DNA from: CSBr16-57R1 sp041163265
GTDB taxonomy: Bacteria; Actinomycetota; Nitriliruptoria; Nitriliruptorales; Nitriliruptoraceae
DNA length: 7,352 bases
Reading direction: 5' to 3'
Assembly (NCBI GenBank): GCA_041163265.1
Contig: JBEARL010000063.1
Coordinates: 1-7,352, forward strand
The translations under genes were made by a program, and so were the position numbers. Shown piece after piece: positions 1 to 6,706 of this stretch; within the stretch, counting starts at the first letter, position 1; each line of letters begins with the position of its first letter. The notes under the pieces were generated by a model that had not been told where the DNA came from, did not search any database, and saw only the letters and a list, made by a program, of their open reading frames with translations.

Positions 1-470
1 ACCGCACGCACCGCCGCCAGCACCCCCGCGGTCGTCGTACGGACCGCAGCCAGCACGGCGTCACGGGACGCACGCACCGCAGCGACCGTGACACCGACGG
101 CGGCGAGGACCGCTCGCTGCACCGAACGGGCCGCCGCGGACACCGCCGCCCGCACCGAACGGGCCGCCGCGAGCACCGCAACCAGAGATGCTCGGAACGC
201 TGCGACGGATACACCAACCCCTGCCAGAACCGCGGCTTCGACCGCCCGCACCACGGAGGCCGACCCCCGGCGGGTCGCCCGTACCGCCGCGTGCACCCCG
301 TCGCGGACCGCGGTAAACGCCTCCATCACCGCGGTGCGGACCGCACGAGCTGCCGCGACCACGGAACCGGCGATCGCCGCGGCCGCCGCGCGCGCCCCAT
401 CACGGGCCGCGACCACCGCCGCGACCACCGCACGACCGACGCTCGCGATCGCCGCGCGGACCGCCCGCCC
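1..470 (-). repeat. Tandem 33-bp / 11-residue (hendecad) coding repeats
   Basis: Residues 389-542 of the left-edge gene stack into fourteen consecutive 11-residue rows without a gap. Example rows are GRAVVAAVVAA, SAAARSVQRAV and RTTTAGVLAAV. Column 10 is Ala in 12 of 14 rows and column 11 is Val in 10 of 14. Columns 4 and 8 are mostly Val, Ile, Leu, Phe or Ala. Hydrophobic positions therefore recur at spacings of 4, 3 and 4, the hendecad pattern of a helix making three turns per repeat. At the DNA level a perfect 20-base direct repeat (119-138 and 152-171) sits exactly 33 bases apart. The sixteen rows upstream (residues 213-388) fit the same length but with blurred columns. The array continues to the left edge, so the copy number is a minimum. 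Confidence 0.75.
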
Positions 471-1634
471 CGCCTCGAGCAGCCGCGCGACCGAGATCCG
501 GAGAGCCGACCTCCCCGCATCACGGACCGCGAGGACCGCCGCGACGGTCCGGACGCGGACGACCGCGGCGCCGGCCACCGCCGCAGTACGGAACCGGAGG
601 GCCTCCCCCACCGACCATCGCCACGCTCCGACGTAGGCGGCACGGATCGCTCGGACCACCCGAAGGACCCGATCCCGCACCGCCCACGCCAGCGTGCGTG
701 CAGCACGCACCGCGGCCGTCGCCCCTGCGACGACCCTCCGTCGCGTCCGGACGACACCGGCGACCGCCGATCGCCACCGACGCGCCACGGCTGCGCGGCC
801 CCGGTGCACCGCCGCGACCGACCCGTGCCGGGCGGTCTCCGCCACGGCCCGGGCCGAGCGCGCGGCGGAACGCGCGGCGCCGGCGGTCGCCCGTGCCGCG
901 GCGAGGACCGCGGAGTGCAGCCGACCGAGGACGGCCGCGGCGGATCGCACCCCCGCCCGGAGCGAGGTCTCGACCGAACGGCGAGCGGCGGCGAGTCCGG
1001 TGCTGGTCCGTGCCGCCACGGCGCGCACCGCGGTCGTGACCCGTCGCCGCGCCTCGATCGCCGCGTCGGAGGCGGCGCCGGCGGCGCGGGCGACCAGTCC
1101 ACCTGCGGCGCGCAGCGCCGAACCGACGGCTCCGAGGGCGGTCCGGACCACGGCTCGGATAGCGCCGCCGGTGGCTCCGAGGGTGGCGACCGCGCCACGC
1201 CAGGCTCCGACGACGGCACCACCGGCGGCCGCGGACAGGGCGCCGACCGACCGACGGATGAGGTGAGCCACCGCCACGACGACGGACGCACCGGCCGAAC
1301 CGATGGTCCTCAGCCGGTCGACGATCCGAGCCACCGCGCCGATCGAGACGACACGGATCGACCGCGCTCCGGCCCGCGGGGCGGAGCTGACGGCCACGTC
1401 CGTCGGCGCGGACGCGACCGGCGACACCACGGGGACGCGGGGCAGCGGGGATCCAGGACCAACCGCCTCCGCAGGTCCACCGCCCGCCCCGCCGGCGGTG
1501 GTGTCCGCGACGAGCCGGTCGAGACGTTCCGCGACGGAGGCGCGCAGCGCCGCCAGGTCGGCGCCGATGCGGTCGAGGTCCGACGGGGTCCGGCCGGGAC
1601 CCCCGGCCGGACGCTCTCCGTCGAACGACCTCAC
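1..1634 (-). CDS. Ala/Val/Arg-rich 11-residue-repeat protein, unknown function (C-terminus beyond window)
   Basis: I do not recognise this protein. A minus-strand frame opens after a TGA at 1655-1653 and has no stop for 544 codons, running off the left edge. The first usable start is GTG at 1634-1632, with GGGGTGA four bases upstream. Residues 18-44 form a short heptad coiled coil (L20, I23, L27, L30, V34, L41). Residues 45-92 are a Gly/Pro/Ala/Val linker. From about 93 on it is Ala/Val/Arg-rich helix. Residues 389-542 form fourteen ungapped 11-residue units (see the repeat entry). I read no Lys, Asn or Cys, and from residue 97 about 71 Arg against 14 Asp+Glu, so it is strongly basic. There is no signal peptide, and Arg every few residues argues against membrane-spanning helices. 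The gene follows the exported Big_1 protein by 32 nt and is probably co-transcribed. Possible roles, all inference: nucleic-acid or polyanion binding, amphipathic coating of a membrane or granule, or a long coiled-coil filament. I am confident that it is coding, and have no basis for a function. Confidence 0.8.
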   Translation of the reverse strand, partial: MRSFDGERPAGGPGRTPSDLDRIGADLAALRASVAERLDRLVADTTAGGAGGGPAEAVGPGSPLPRVPVVSPVASAPTDVAVSSAPRAGARSIRVVSIGAVARIVDRLRTIGSAGASVVVAVAHLIRRSVGALSAAAGGAVVGAWRGAVATLGATGGAIRAVVRTALGAVGSALRAAGGLVARAAGAASDAAIEARRRVTTAVRAVAARTSTGLAAARRSVETSLRAGVRSAAAVLGRLHSAVLAAARATAGAARSAARSARAVAETARHGSVAAVHRGRAAVARRWRSAVAGVVRTRRRVVAGATAAVRAARTLAWAVRDRVLRVVRAIRAAYVGAWRWSVGEALRFRTAAVAGAAVVRVRTVAAVLAVRDAGRSALRISVARLLEAGRAVRAAIASVGRAVVAAVVAARDGARAAAAAIAGSVVAAARAVRTAVMEAFTAVRDGVHAAVRATRRGSASVVRAVEAAVLAGVGVSVAAFRASLVAVLAAARSVRAAVSAAARSVQRAVLAAVGVTVAAVRASRDAVLAAVRTTTAGVLAAVRA

Positions 1635-1638
1635 GACA

Positions 1639-1645
1639 TCACCCC
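1639..1645 (-). promoter_or_regulatory. Ribosome-binding site of the 11-residue-repeat gene
   Basis: On the minus strand GGGGTGA lies four bases before the GTG at 1634. It fixes the start: the only other nearby starts, ATG at 1639 and GTG at 1642, lie in another frame and reach TGA within three or four codons. The 32-nt gap to the upstream stop shows no terminator. Confidence 0.55.
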
Positions 1646-1666
1646 GCCGCCGTCATCGCGCCACGG

Positions 1667-4657
1667 TCACCCGAGCCCCTTCGCACCGACGGACCGACGT
1701 CGGCCCTGCAGCCCGAGCGTCAGCGCCCCGGCGAGCAGCAGCGTCGCCGCGGCGGGCAGGAGCGGCAGGCCGCCGGGTCCGCCACCGGCGGGCAGGGCGG
1801 TCGGCGCGCAGAGCACGGTGATCAGCGTCAAGATGCCCCACCCGACCAGCTCGACGAGGATGTCCTGACAGGCCGCCGCGTCGGGGACGACGAACGAGAA
1901 TCCGCCCGAGCCATCCGGGATCGTCGTCATCCCCGCCGTCGCGAACACGTTCGCGAGGTACGAGGCCTGCCACAGGTAGTCGAAGTCCGGGTTCCCCCCG
2001 GCGAACCAGCAGTCCACCGTCGCGCCGGGAGCGACCGGGTCTGGCGAGCAGACCAGCGGACCGCCGGGGTCCGCCGCCGGCGCGACCGCGTAGGTCACCT
2101 CGACCGGACCGATGCCACCCGCCTTGGACCCGCAGGTCCCGAGCCAGCCGTAGATCGTGGCCTGGCCGGCCTCGGTCGGCGACGTGACCGTCGCGGTGAT
2201 GCGTCCGTTCGCATCGGTCGTCCAGGGGCCGGTGCTCAGCGTCCCCGTGCTCTCCGATTCGTCCGCGTTGTCGACGAGCTCGAGGCAGACCGGCTCGCCG
2301 GCGCCGACCGGGTTGCCGTTCGCGTCGCGGACGATGACGGTCACGGTCGTCGTCGACGTGCCGTCGGGGTCGATGCGCTCGTCGGCGATCGATATCTCGG
2401 CCTCCTCGGCGTCGGCGTCACCCGCGGTGTAGGTCCCGGTCACGCCGGCCGCCGCGCCGATGGTGGCGCCGGCGGCGACGGTGCCACCGGTGCCACATGG
2501 CGCCACCGCAGAGGTCACGGTGACCGTTCCAGTGGTCGGGGACGGCATGTCGACCTGGACCTGCCCCTTCGCGTCCGTCGCCCAGTACTCCGAGGAGGGG
2601 GGATTCGGTGGGGTCGGTGCCGTCCAGGCGTTCGTCTCCACGCCAGCAGCCGGCTCGAAGGAGAACGACAGGCAGACCTGGGTGCCGGCCCCGACGGCCG
2701 CATCGACCGCGTTGCGCAGCTGCACGACCGCCGTCGTCACCTCCGAGTCGTCCGCCGTCGCACTGTTCACGAGCATCGTGAGCGTCGAGTTCGCCGCCGA
2801 CGGGACGTTGGGGCCGTAGAAGTTCACCGTCGTCGTCGACGCCGCGCCACCCGTTCCGAAGTCTGTCGAGATGTTGTTCGTGTAGGTCGTCAGGTCCGTG
2901 TCGGTGTCGTAGGGGGCGGTGATGGCGGTGCGCGCGACACCGCTCGAGTTCGTCGTCACCGACACCGTGATGCTGCGCGTGGGGTCGGCCGGGTCGGGGA
3001 TCGTGATGTTGAACGTCCGGGACGGTCCCCGGTAGGGCTGGCCGCACGAGTTGAACAGGCTGGCTCGGACCCAGGTCTGCGGGGCGTCGGCGTCGGAGTT
3101 GTCGTCGTCGAAGGCGACGAGCGGCTGGTCGACCGTCAGCGTCGCACTCGACAGGTCCAGTCGGTCGCAGTTCGGGACGAACGTGTAAAGACCGACCGCG
3201 CCGTGGTCGGCGTACGGGAAGTAGGCGTCGTTCGAGTCGGCGGTGTAGGACTCGAGGCTCCCGTCGCTGTCGAAGTCGTACGCCTCGAAGTCCGTCCCCC
3301 CGTTGAACGGGACCGGCGTGATCGCGGGATCCGGTCGGACGCAGATGTCGCTGTCGTTGCGCACGCAGTTGCTCGGCGACGTCGTCGTCCCGCCACCGAT
3401 CTTCTGGTAGACGTCGATCGGTGCATCGGGCAGGAACCCGCGGAAGTTCAGGAGGGTGGAACCCTCGTCGTGACGACGCGTGAAGAAGTTGGTACCGCGA
3501 CGGCTGTTCGAGTACGCCGCACTGGGGCTGGGGTTGCTCCCGTCGAAGGCGTAGCCGGTCCGCTCGCTGATGACGCGGAGCACACGCGCGTCCGCGACTG
3601 GGGCGGCGGTCACGACCGCGCCGTTCCCATCGAGCGACGCCTGGACGAGAGCGTTGAACCCGTCGGTCGCGGCGTCGTCGGTGCGACGGTCGTAGATCCG
3701 AATCATGTATTCGAGGTTGGTCCGACCCGTCAGCCAGAGCCAGACCTTGCCGCTGGCGTTCGCCCGGCCGTAGGCCTGCGCGATCCCGAGCTGGGTGTCA
3801 CCGACGATGCCGGTCGCGGCCGCGACGGCGGCGTCATCGACGACCGGATCGAACGTGCCGCCGGACGCCGCGACCTGAGCCGTGCACGACGAGGCCGAGA
3901 GCGGGTTGCAGTGGAACAGCTCGACGTCGGCCAGGCGCCGGTACAGCTTCGCCTGCGTCGCTGCGTCGATGGCGGTGTGCGAGGCGATGCTGTTGTTCGA
4001 GAGCTCGTTCAGCGTCGGCAGGCGGTAGTCGGTGTCCTTCGTCGAGTCGTAGCTCAGGATCTCGAGCCGGAACTCCGCGTTCGCGATGGCGGCGCGCTCG
4101 AGGATGTCGTCGTCGTTCGTGTCGGTGAACTCGGCGAACGTGATCTCGACGAGGAGGCCACCGTTCTCCTTCGTCGAGAAGTTCTGGAGGTCACCATCCC
4201 CGTCGAACGACGCGGGGACGACCTCCTCCTTCGCGTTGCGCGACTGACGGCCATTGACCGGGACCCGCAGGTAGTCGTACCCGGTCAGACCGTTCGTCAT
4301 GACGCCCGTCCCCTCGACGAGCAGCTCCGCGGAGGCCGTGTCCGACGCGTCGTACCGGCCCCCGGCGCTGAGGTCCTGGGGCCTCTGGTCGACCCGCATC
4401 CCCCACTCGCGCCAGGTCGTCGTGCCCGCGTCGAGGGTCTGCATCAGCACGCGCGTCGTCGACGTGAAGCCGCCGTCGAGGGCGGTCGCGAACGTGCTGC
4501 TGCGCGGTCGGTTCGCGTCAGCCACGGTGGCCGTCCCTGACAGCGCGGCGGAGGCCTGCGGCTGGACCGCGAGCAGCCCCGACAGGGCCAGCAGCGCCGC
4601 GAGGAGCGGAAGGATGCGGACGCGACCGCGGGCACGACGGCGACGGACGGACGACAT
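1667..4657 (-). CDS. Exported Big_1-domain surface protein with LPAGG sorting-signal-like C-terminus
   Basis: A 996-residue predicted cell-surface protein. Residues 1-37 are a signal peptide: an Arg-rich n-region, a hydrophobic core at 15-30 and a likely cut after ASA (35-37). Residues 40-500 belong to no family I recognise; they carry Asp-rich loops (152-156, 180-184, 461-466) resembling calcium-binding DxDxDG motifs. About 503-612, 621-720 and 754-856 look like tandem bacterial Ig-like group 1 (Big_1, invasin/intimin type) domains; the last has the typical DANGNPVGAG and TTDANGRITATVT strands. About 866-950 may be one more beta domain. All 14 cysteines are extracellular and fall in neighbouring pairs (250/258, 431/439, 497/538, 662/721, 791/842, 870/883, 930/950), suggesting disulfides. 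The C-terminus has LPAGG (955-959), a hydrophobic stretch (962-984) and RRR (986-988). Such proteins usually act as wall-linked stalks, adhesins or S-layer-like components; which applies here is unknown. The ATG is at 4657, preceded by a G-rich but weak ribosome site. Confidence 0.9.
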   Translation of the reverse strand: MSSVRRRRARGRVRILPLLAALLALSGLLAVQPQASAALSGTATVADANRPRSSTFATALDGGFTSTTRVLMQTLDAGTTTWREWGMRVDQRPQDLSAGGRYDASDTASAELLVEGTGVMTNGLTGYDYLRVPVNGRQSRNAKEEVVPASFDGDGDLQNFSTKENGGLLVEITFAEFTDTNDDDILERAAIANAEFRLEILSYDSTKDTDYRLPTLNELSNNSIASHTAIDAATQAKLYRRLADVELFHCNPLSASSCTAQVAASGGTFDPVVDDAAVAAATGIVGDTQLGIAQAYGRANASGKVWLWLTGRTNLEYMIRIYDRRTDDAATDGFNALVQASLDGNGAVVTAAPVADARVLRVISERTGYAFDGSNPSPSAAYSNSRRGTNFFTRRHDEGSTLLNFRGFLPDAPIDVYQKIGGGTTTSPSNCVRNDSDICVRPDPAITPVPFNGGTDFEAYDFDSDGSLESYTADSNDAYFPYADHGAVGLYTFVPNCDRLDLSSATLTVDQPLVAFDDDNSDADAPQTWVRASLFNSCGQPYRGPSRTFNITIPDPADPTRSITVSVTTNSSGVARTAITAPYDTDTDLTTYTNNISTDFGTGGAASTTTVNFYGPNVPSAANSTLTMLVNSATADDSEVTTAVVQLRNAVDAAVGAGTQVCLSFSFEPAAGVETNAWTAPTPPNPPSSEYWATDAKGQVQVDMPSPTTGTVTVTSAVAPCGTGGTVAAGATIGAAAGVTGTYTAGDADAEEAEISIADERIDPDGTSTTTVTVIVRDANGNPVGAGEPVCLELVDNADESESTGTLSTGPWTTDANGRITATVTSPTEAGQATIYGWLGTCGSKAGGIGPVEVTYAVAPAADPGGPLVCSPDPVAPGATVDCWFAGGNPDFDYLWQASYLANVFATAGMTTIPDGSGGFSFVVPDAAACQDILVELVGWGILTLITVLCAPTALPAGGGPGGLPLLPAAATLLLAGALTLGLQGRRRSVGAKGLG
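1670..1795 (-). other. C-terminal cell-wall sorting-signal-like region (LPAGG, hydrophobic helix, Arg tail)
   Basis: This encodes residues 955-996 of the exported protein: LPAGG, then a Gly/Pro spacer, a Leu/Ala-rich hydrophobic segment (about 962-984) and the basic tail starting RRR. The order is that of a sortase substrate. The pentapeptide has Gly where LPXTG has Thr, the residue at which sortase cuts. It may be a variant signal for the class F sortase encoded at 7352-6933, or simply a C-terminal membrane anchor. Confidence 0.55.
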
Positions 4658-4703
4658 GGGGACCCCCGAGGAACCGCAGCATGGACCATGCGGAGACGCT
4701 GGA

Positions 4704-4709
4704 ACCCTA
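4704..4709 (-). promoter_or_regulatory. Possible -10 element for the exported-protein gene
   Basis: In the 123-nt gap upstream of the exported-protein gene, the minus strand reads TAGGGT, matching the TAnnnT core of housekeeping actinobacterial promoters, about 46 nt before the ATG. There is no convincing -35 hexamer at the usual distance, so this is weak. The main argument is position: the preceding hairpins suggest a new transcript starts here. Confidence 0.25.
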
Positions 4710-4735
4710 CCAGCGGCGCTGAACCTCCTGCGAGT

Positions 4736-4778
4736 GGGCCGTGCGGCCCGCGGCGGGGGCCACGGGCCGGCCCCGCCG
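4736..4778 (-). terminator. Two adjacent GC hairpins after the DUF554 gene
   Basis: Directly after the DUF554 stop (TGA at 4783-4781) lies an 8-bp perfect inverted repeat (CGGCGGGG 4751-4758 with CCCCGCCG 4771-4778, 12-nt loop). Next comes a second 5-bp stem (GGGCC 4736-4740 with GGCCC 4745-4749, GTGC loop). Neither has a T tract, which is common for hairpin terminators in GC-rich actinobacteria. The position between a compact operon and a gene with its own leader fits termination. In such GC-rich DNA short stems also arise by chance. Confidence 0.45.
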
Positions 4779-4780
4779 GA

Positions 4781-5512
4781 TCAGGCCAGCAGCACCGCCG
4801 CGACCGGCGCGAGCAGCAGCGCCGGCATCAGGTCCGCGACCGGCACCGCTCGAACCTCGAGGATCCGGAGGCCGATGCCGGCGACGAGCACGCCCCCGAC
4901 CGCGGTCAGCGCGGTGACGGCGAGGTCGGGCACGACCGCCCCGAGTCCGACGGCGAGCAGCCAGAACAGGCCCTGCCAGACCAGCAGCGGCACGGCCGCG
5001 AACGCGACACCGACCCCGTACACACCGCCGAACGCGACGGCGACCGTCGCGTCGAGCAGCGCCTTGACCGCGAGCAGCTGCCAGTCCCCCAGCAGCCCCT
5101 CCCTCAGCGGCCCGAGGATCGCGAGCGGTCCGACCAGCACGATCAGCGAGGTCAGAACGACGCCCTCGATGAATCGCGCGCGGCGCGCGTCGTCGGCGGC
5201 CGCGCCGCGCTGCGCCAGTCGCCGCAGCCGATCCCCCAGCCGCGCGAGCCGACCCTCGACGTCGAGCAGCGCGCCGATCGCCCCGCCGACGACGAGGGAC
5301 CCGAGCACGACGAGCACCGCGCCACGTCCGAGCGCCGCACCGAGCTCGTCGCCGAAGGTGAGCAGCGCGTCGCCGACCCCGAGCACGACGACGAAGAGCC
5401 CGACCGCGTCGGTCATCGCGCGCCGGACCCGCCCCGGGACGCGCTCCCCGAGCACCGTGCCCACCGCGGCCGCGCCGGCGATCGCGCCGGCGTTCACGAG
5501 GGTGCCGATCAC
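4781..5512 (-). CDS. DUF554 family integral membrane protein (YdfK/YqgA-like)
   Basis: A 243-residue polytopic membrane protein of the DUF554 family, whose function is not established; a transporter is often guessed. Family hallmarks are present throughout: the N-terminal MIGTLVNAGAI start, a VVGGAIGALLDVEGRLARLG block (73-92) ending the first membrane group, an FIEGVVLTSL helix start (114-123), a GPL...REGLLGDWQLLAVKALLDA segment (128-154), and the C-terminal TAVGGVLVAGIGLRIL (203-218) and PALLLAP (230-236) motifs. Hydrophobic segments lie near 3-21, 37-53, 64-83, 116-134, 153-175, 178-194, 200-217 and 226-243. The charged loop at 85-114 is probably cytoplasmic. The length is normal for the family. 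The start is GTG at 5512, sharing GTGA with the metZ stop. No strong ribosome site is visible, so translation is probably coupled to metZ. There is no known mechanistic link between this family and methionine synthesis. Confidence 0.93.
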   Translation of the reverse strand: MIGTLVNAGAIAGAAAVGTVLGERVPGRVRRAMTDAVGLFVVVLGVGDALLTFGDELGAALGRGAVLVVLGSLVVGGAIGALLDVEGRLARLGDRLRRLAQRGAAADDARRARFIEGVVLTSLIVLVGPLAILGPLREGLLGDWQLLAVKALLDATVAVAFGGVYGVGVAFAAVPLLVWQGLFWLLAVGLGAVVPDLAVTALTAVGGVLVAGIGLRILEVRAVPVADLMPALLLAPVAAVLLA

Positions 5513-6702
5513 GCGGCCGCCGCTGCCCGCAGCGCCCGTGCGAGGTCCTCACGCAGGTCCTCGACGTCCTCGAGCCCGACCGAGAGGCGGACGACGTCGT
5601 CGCCGACGCCCGTCGCCGCTCGGACCTCGGGTCCGACCGCGTGGTGCGTCGTCGAAGCCGGGTGGACCGCGAGCGACTTCGCGTCGCCGAGGTTGTTGGA
5701 GATGTCGACGACCTCGAGCGCATCGAGGAACGCGAACGCGGCCGGCCGGCCGCCGGTCAGTCGCAGGACCAGCGTCGTGCCGCCGCCGGACATCTGCGCG
5801 CGGGCGAGGTCGTGCTGCGGGTGGGATGGCAGCCACGGATGGCGGACCTCGGCGACGCCGGCCTGGGCCTCGAGCCAACCGGCGAGGTCGAGCGCCGTGG
5901 CCGAGGCGTGCTCGACGCGCAGTCGGAGCGTCTCGAGTCCTTTCAGGACCACCCAGGCGTTGAACGGGCTGAGCGTCGGACCGGTGTGCCGCAGCAGTGG
6001 CCCGAGCTCGTCCGCGACGAAGCCGGCGCCGCCGAGGACCGCGCCGGCCAGCACGCGGCCCTGGCCGTCGGCGTGCTTGGTGAGCGAGTAGGTCACGACG
6101 TCGGCACCCAGGTCGAGCGGCCGCTGCAGGACCGGCGTCGCCATCACGTTGTCGACGACGACGCGGGCGCCGGCGGCGTGCGAGAGGTCGGCGACCGCCC
6201 GCAGGTCGACGAGATCGAGCATCGGGTTCGACGGCGTCTCGAGGAACACCGCCCGAGTCGGGGTCGCGAGCGCCCGCTCCCACTGCGCGAGGTCCGCGCC
6301 GTCGACGAACTCGGTCGTGACGCCGAGGCGGGGCAGCACCGCGTCGAGGATCTGGAAGCACGATCCGAACAGCGCCCGCGGGGCGACGATCCGGTCGCCG
6401 GCCCGGACGACGGCGAGCAGGGCGTAGAACACCGCCGACATGCCGGAGGCGAGCGCGCGGCAGGCCTCGGCGCCCTCGAGCTGCCGCAGCCGCTCCTCGA
6501 GCATCGCCGTCGTCGGGTTGCCGAGCCGCGTGTAGCGGTAGTGGTCGGACGAGCCGTCGAACGCCGCAGCCGCCTCCGCCGCCGACGGGTAGACGAACCC
6601 CGAGGTCAGGAAGAGCGCCTCGGACGTCTCGTCGTGGGTGGAGCGGTCGGTGCCGCCGCGCACGGCGCGCGTGTCCGGTCGACGGCCGTCGGGATCGCCC
6701 AC
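5509..6702 (-). CDS. metZ: O-succinylhomoserine sulfhydrylase (MetZ), PLP-dependent
   Basis: A 397-residue cytoplasmic enzyme of the Cys/Met-metabolism PLP family (fold type I). It makes homocysteine from O-succinylhomoserine and sulfide, the direct sulfhydrylation route to methionine. Visible family marks: the N-terminal TRAVRGG (11-17), a THDETSEALFLTSGFVYPSA-like opening (22-41), the YxR phosphate/active-site motif (Y57, R59) in YRYTRLGNPT, SGMSA (86-90), ETPSNP (155-160), the PLP-ring Asp in VVVDN (D184), the Schiff-base lysine K209 in SLTKHADGQGR, and the substrate-carboxylate Arg in RLSVGLED (R372). The KHxDGQGR sequence and the start of the protein favour MetZ over cystathionine gamma-synthase or beta-lyase; substrate choice (succinyl or acetyl ester) cannot be proved from sequence. 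The full catalytic set is present and the length is typical. GTG at 6702 follows the DUF1737 stop by four bases, and the DUF554 gene overlaps its end. I see no methionine riboswitch next to it, as expected inside an operon. Confidence 0.95.
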   Translation of the reverse strand: MGDPDGRRPDTRAVRGGTDRSTHDETSEALFLTSGFVYPSAAEAAAAFDGSSDHYRYTRLGNPTTAMLEERLRQLEGAEACRALASGMSAVFYALLAVVRAGDRIVAPRALFGSCFQILDAVLPRLGVTTEFVDGADLAQWERALATPTRAVFLETPSNPMLDLVDLRAVADLSHAAGARVVVDNVMATPVLQRPLDLGADVVTYSLTKHADGQGRVLAGAVLGGAGFVADELGPLLRHTGPTLSPFNAWVVLKGLETLRLRVEHASATALDLAGWLEAQAGVAEVRHPWLPSHPQHDLARAQMSGGGTTLVLRLTGGRPAAFAFLDALEVVDISNNLGDAKSLAVHPASTTHHAVGPEVRAATGVGDDVVRLSVGLEDVEDLREDLARALRAAAAA

Positions 6703-6706
6703 GGGG

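Noticed and set aside
1..470. CRISPR array or intergenic satellite
   Set aside because: The 33-base periodicity has no constant-repeat/variable-spacer structure. The repeats are degenerate and keep a reading frame, as expected for a coding repeat.
326..1291. Minus-strand open frame of 321 codons, rich in Pro/Arg/Ser
   Set aside because: It overlaps the repeat gene on the same strand in another frame. Its Pro/Arg/Ser composition is typical of a shifted reading of GC-rich DNA, while the chosen frame gives helical hendecad repeats and a ribosome site.
291..1868. Long open frame on the plus strand (525 codons), plus others at 88-636, 694-1266 and 1303-1821
   Set aside because: These are mirror frames of the Ala/Val/Arg repeat gene. 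They read as Arg/Gly/Asp or Thr/Ala/Arg low-complexity with no domain or periodic hydrophobic pattern. The longest runs antisense into the end of the well-supported exported-protein gene. They have no convincing ribosome site.
3203..4540. 445-codon open frame on the plus strand
   Set aside because: It is antisense to the N-terminal half of the exported protein, Val/Arg/Asp low-complexity and matches no family. The minus strand has a signal peptide and domain structure.
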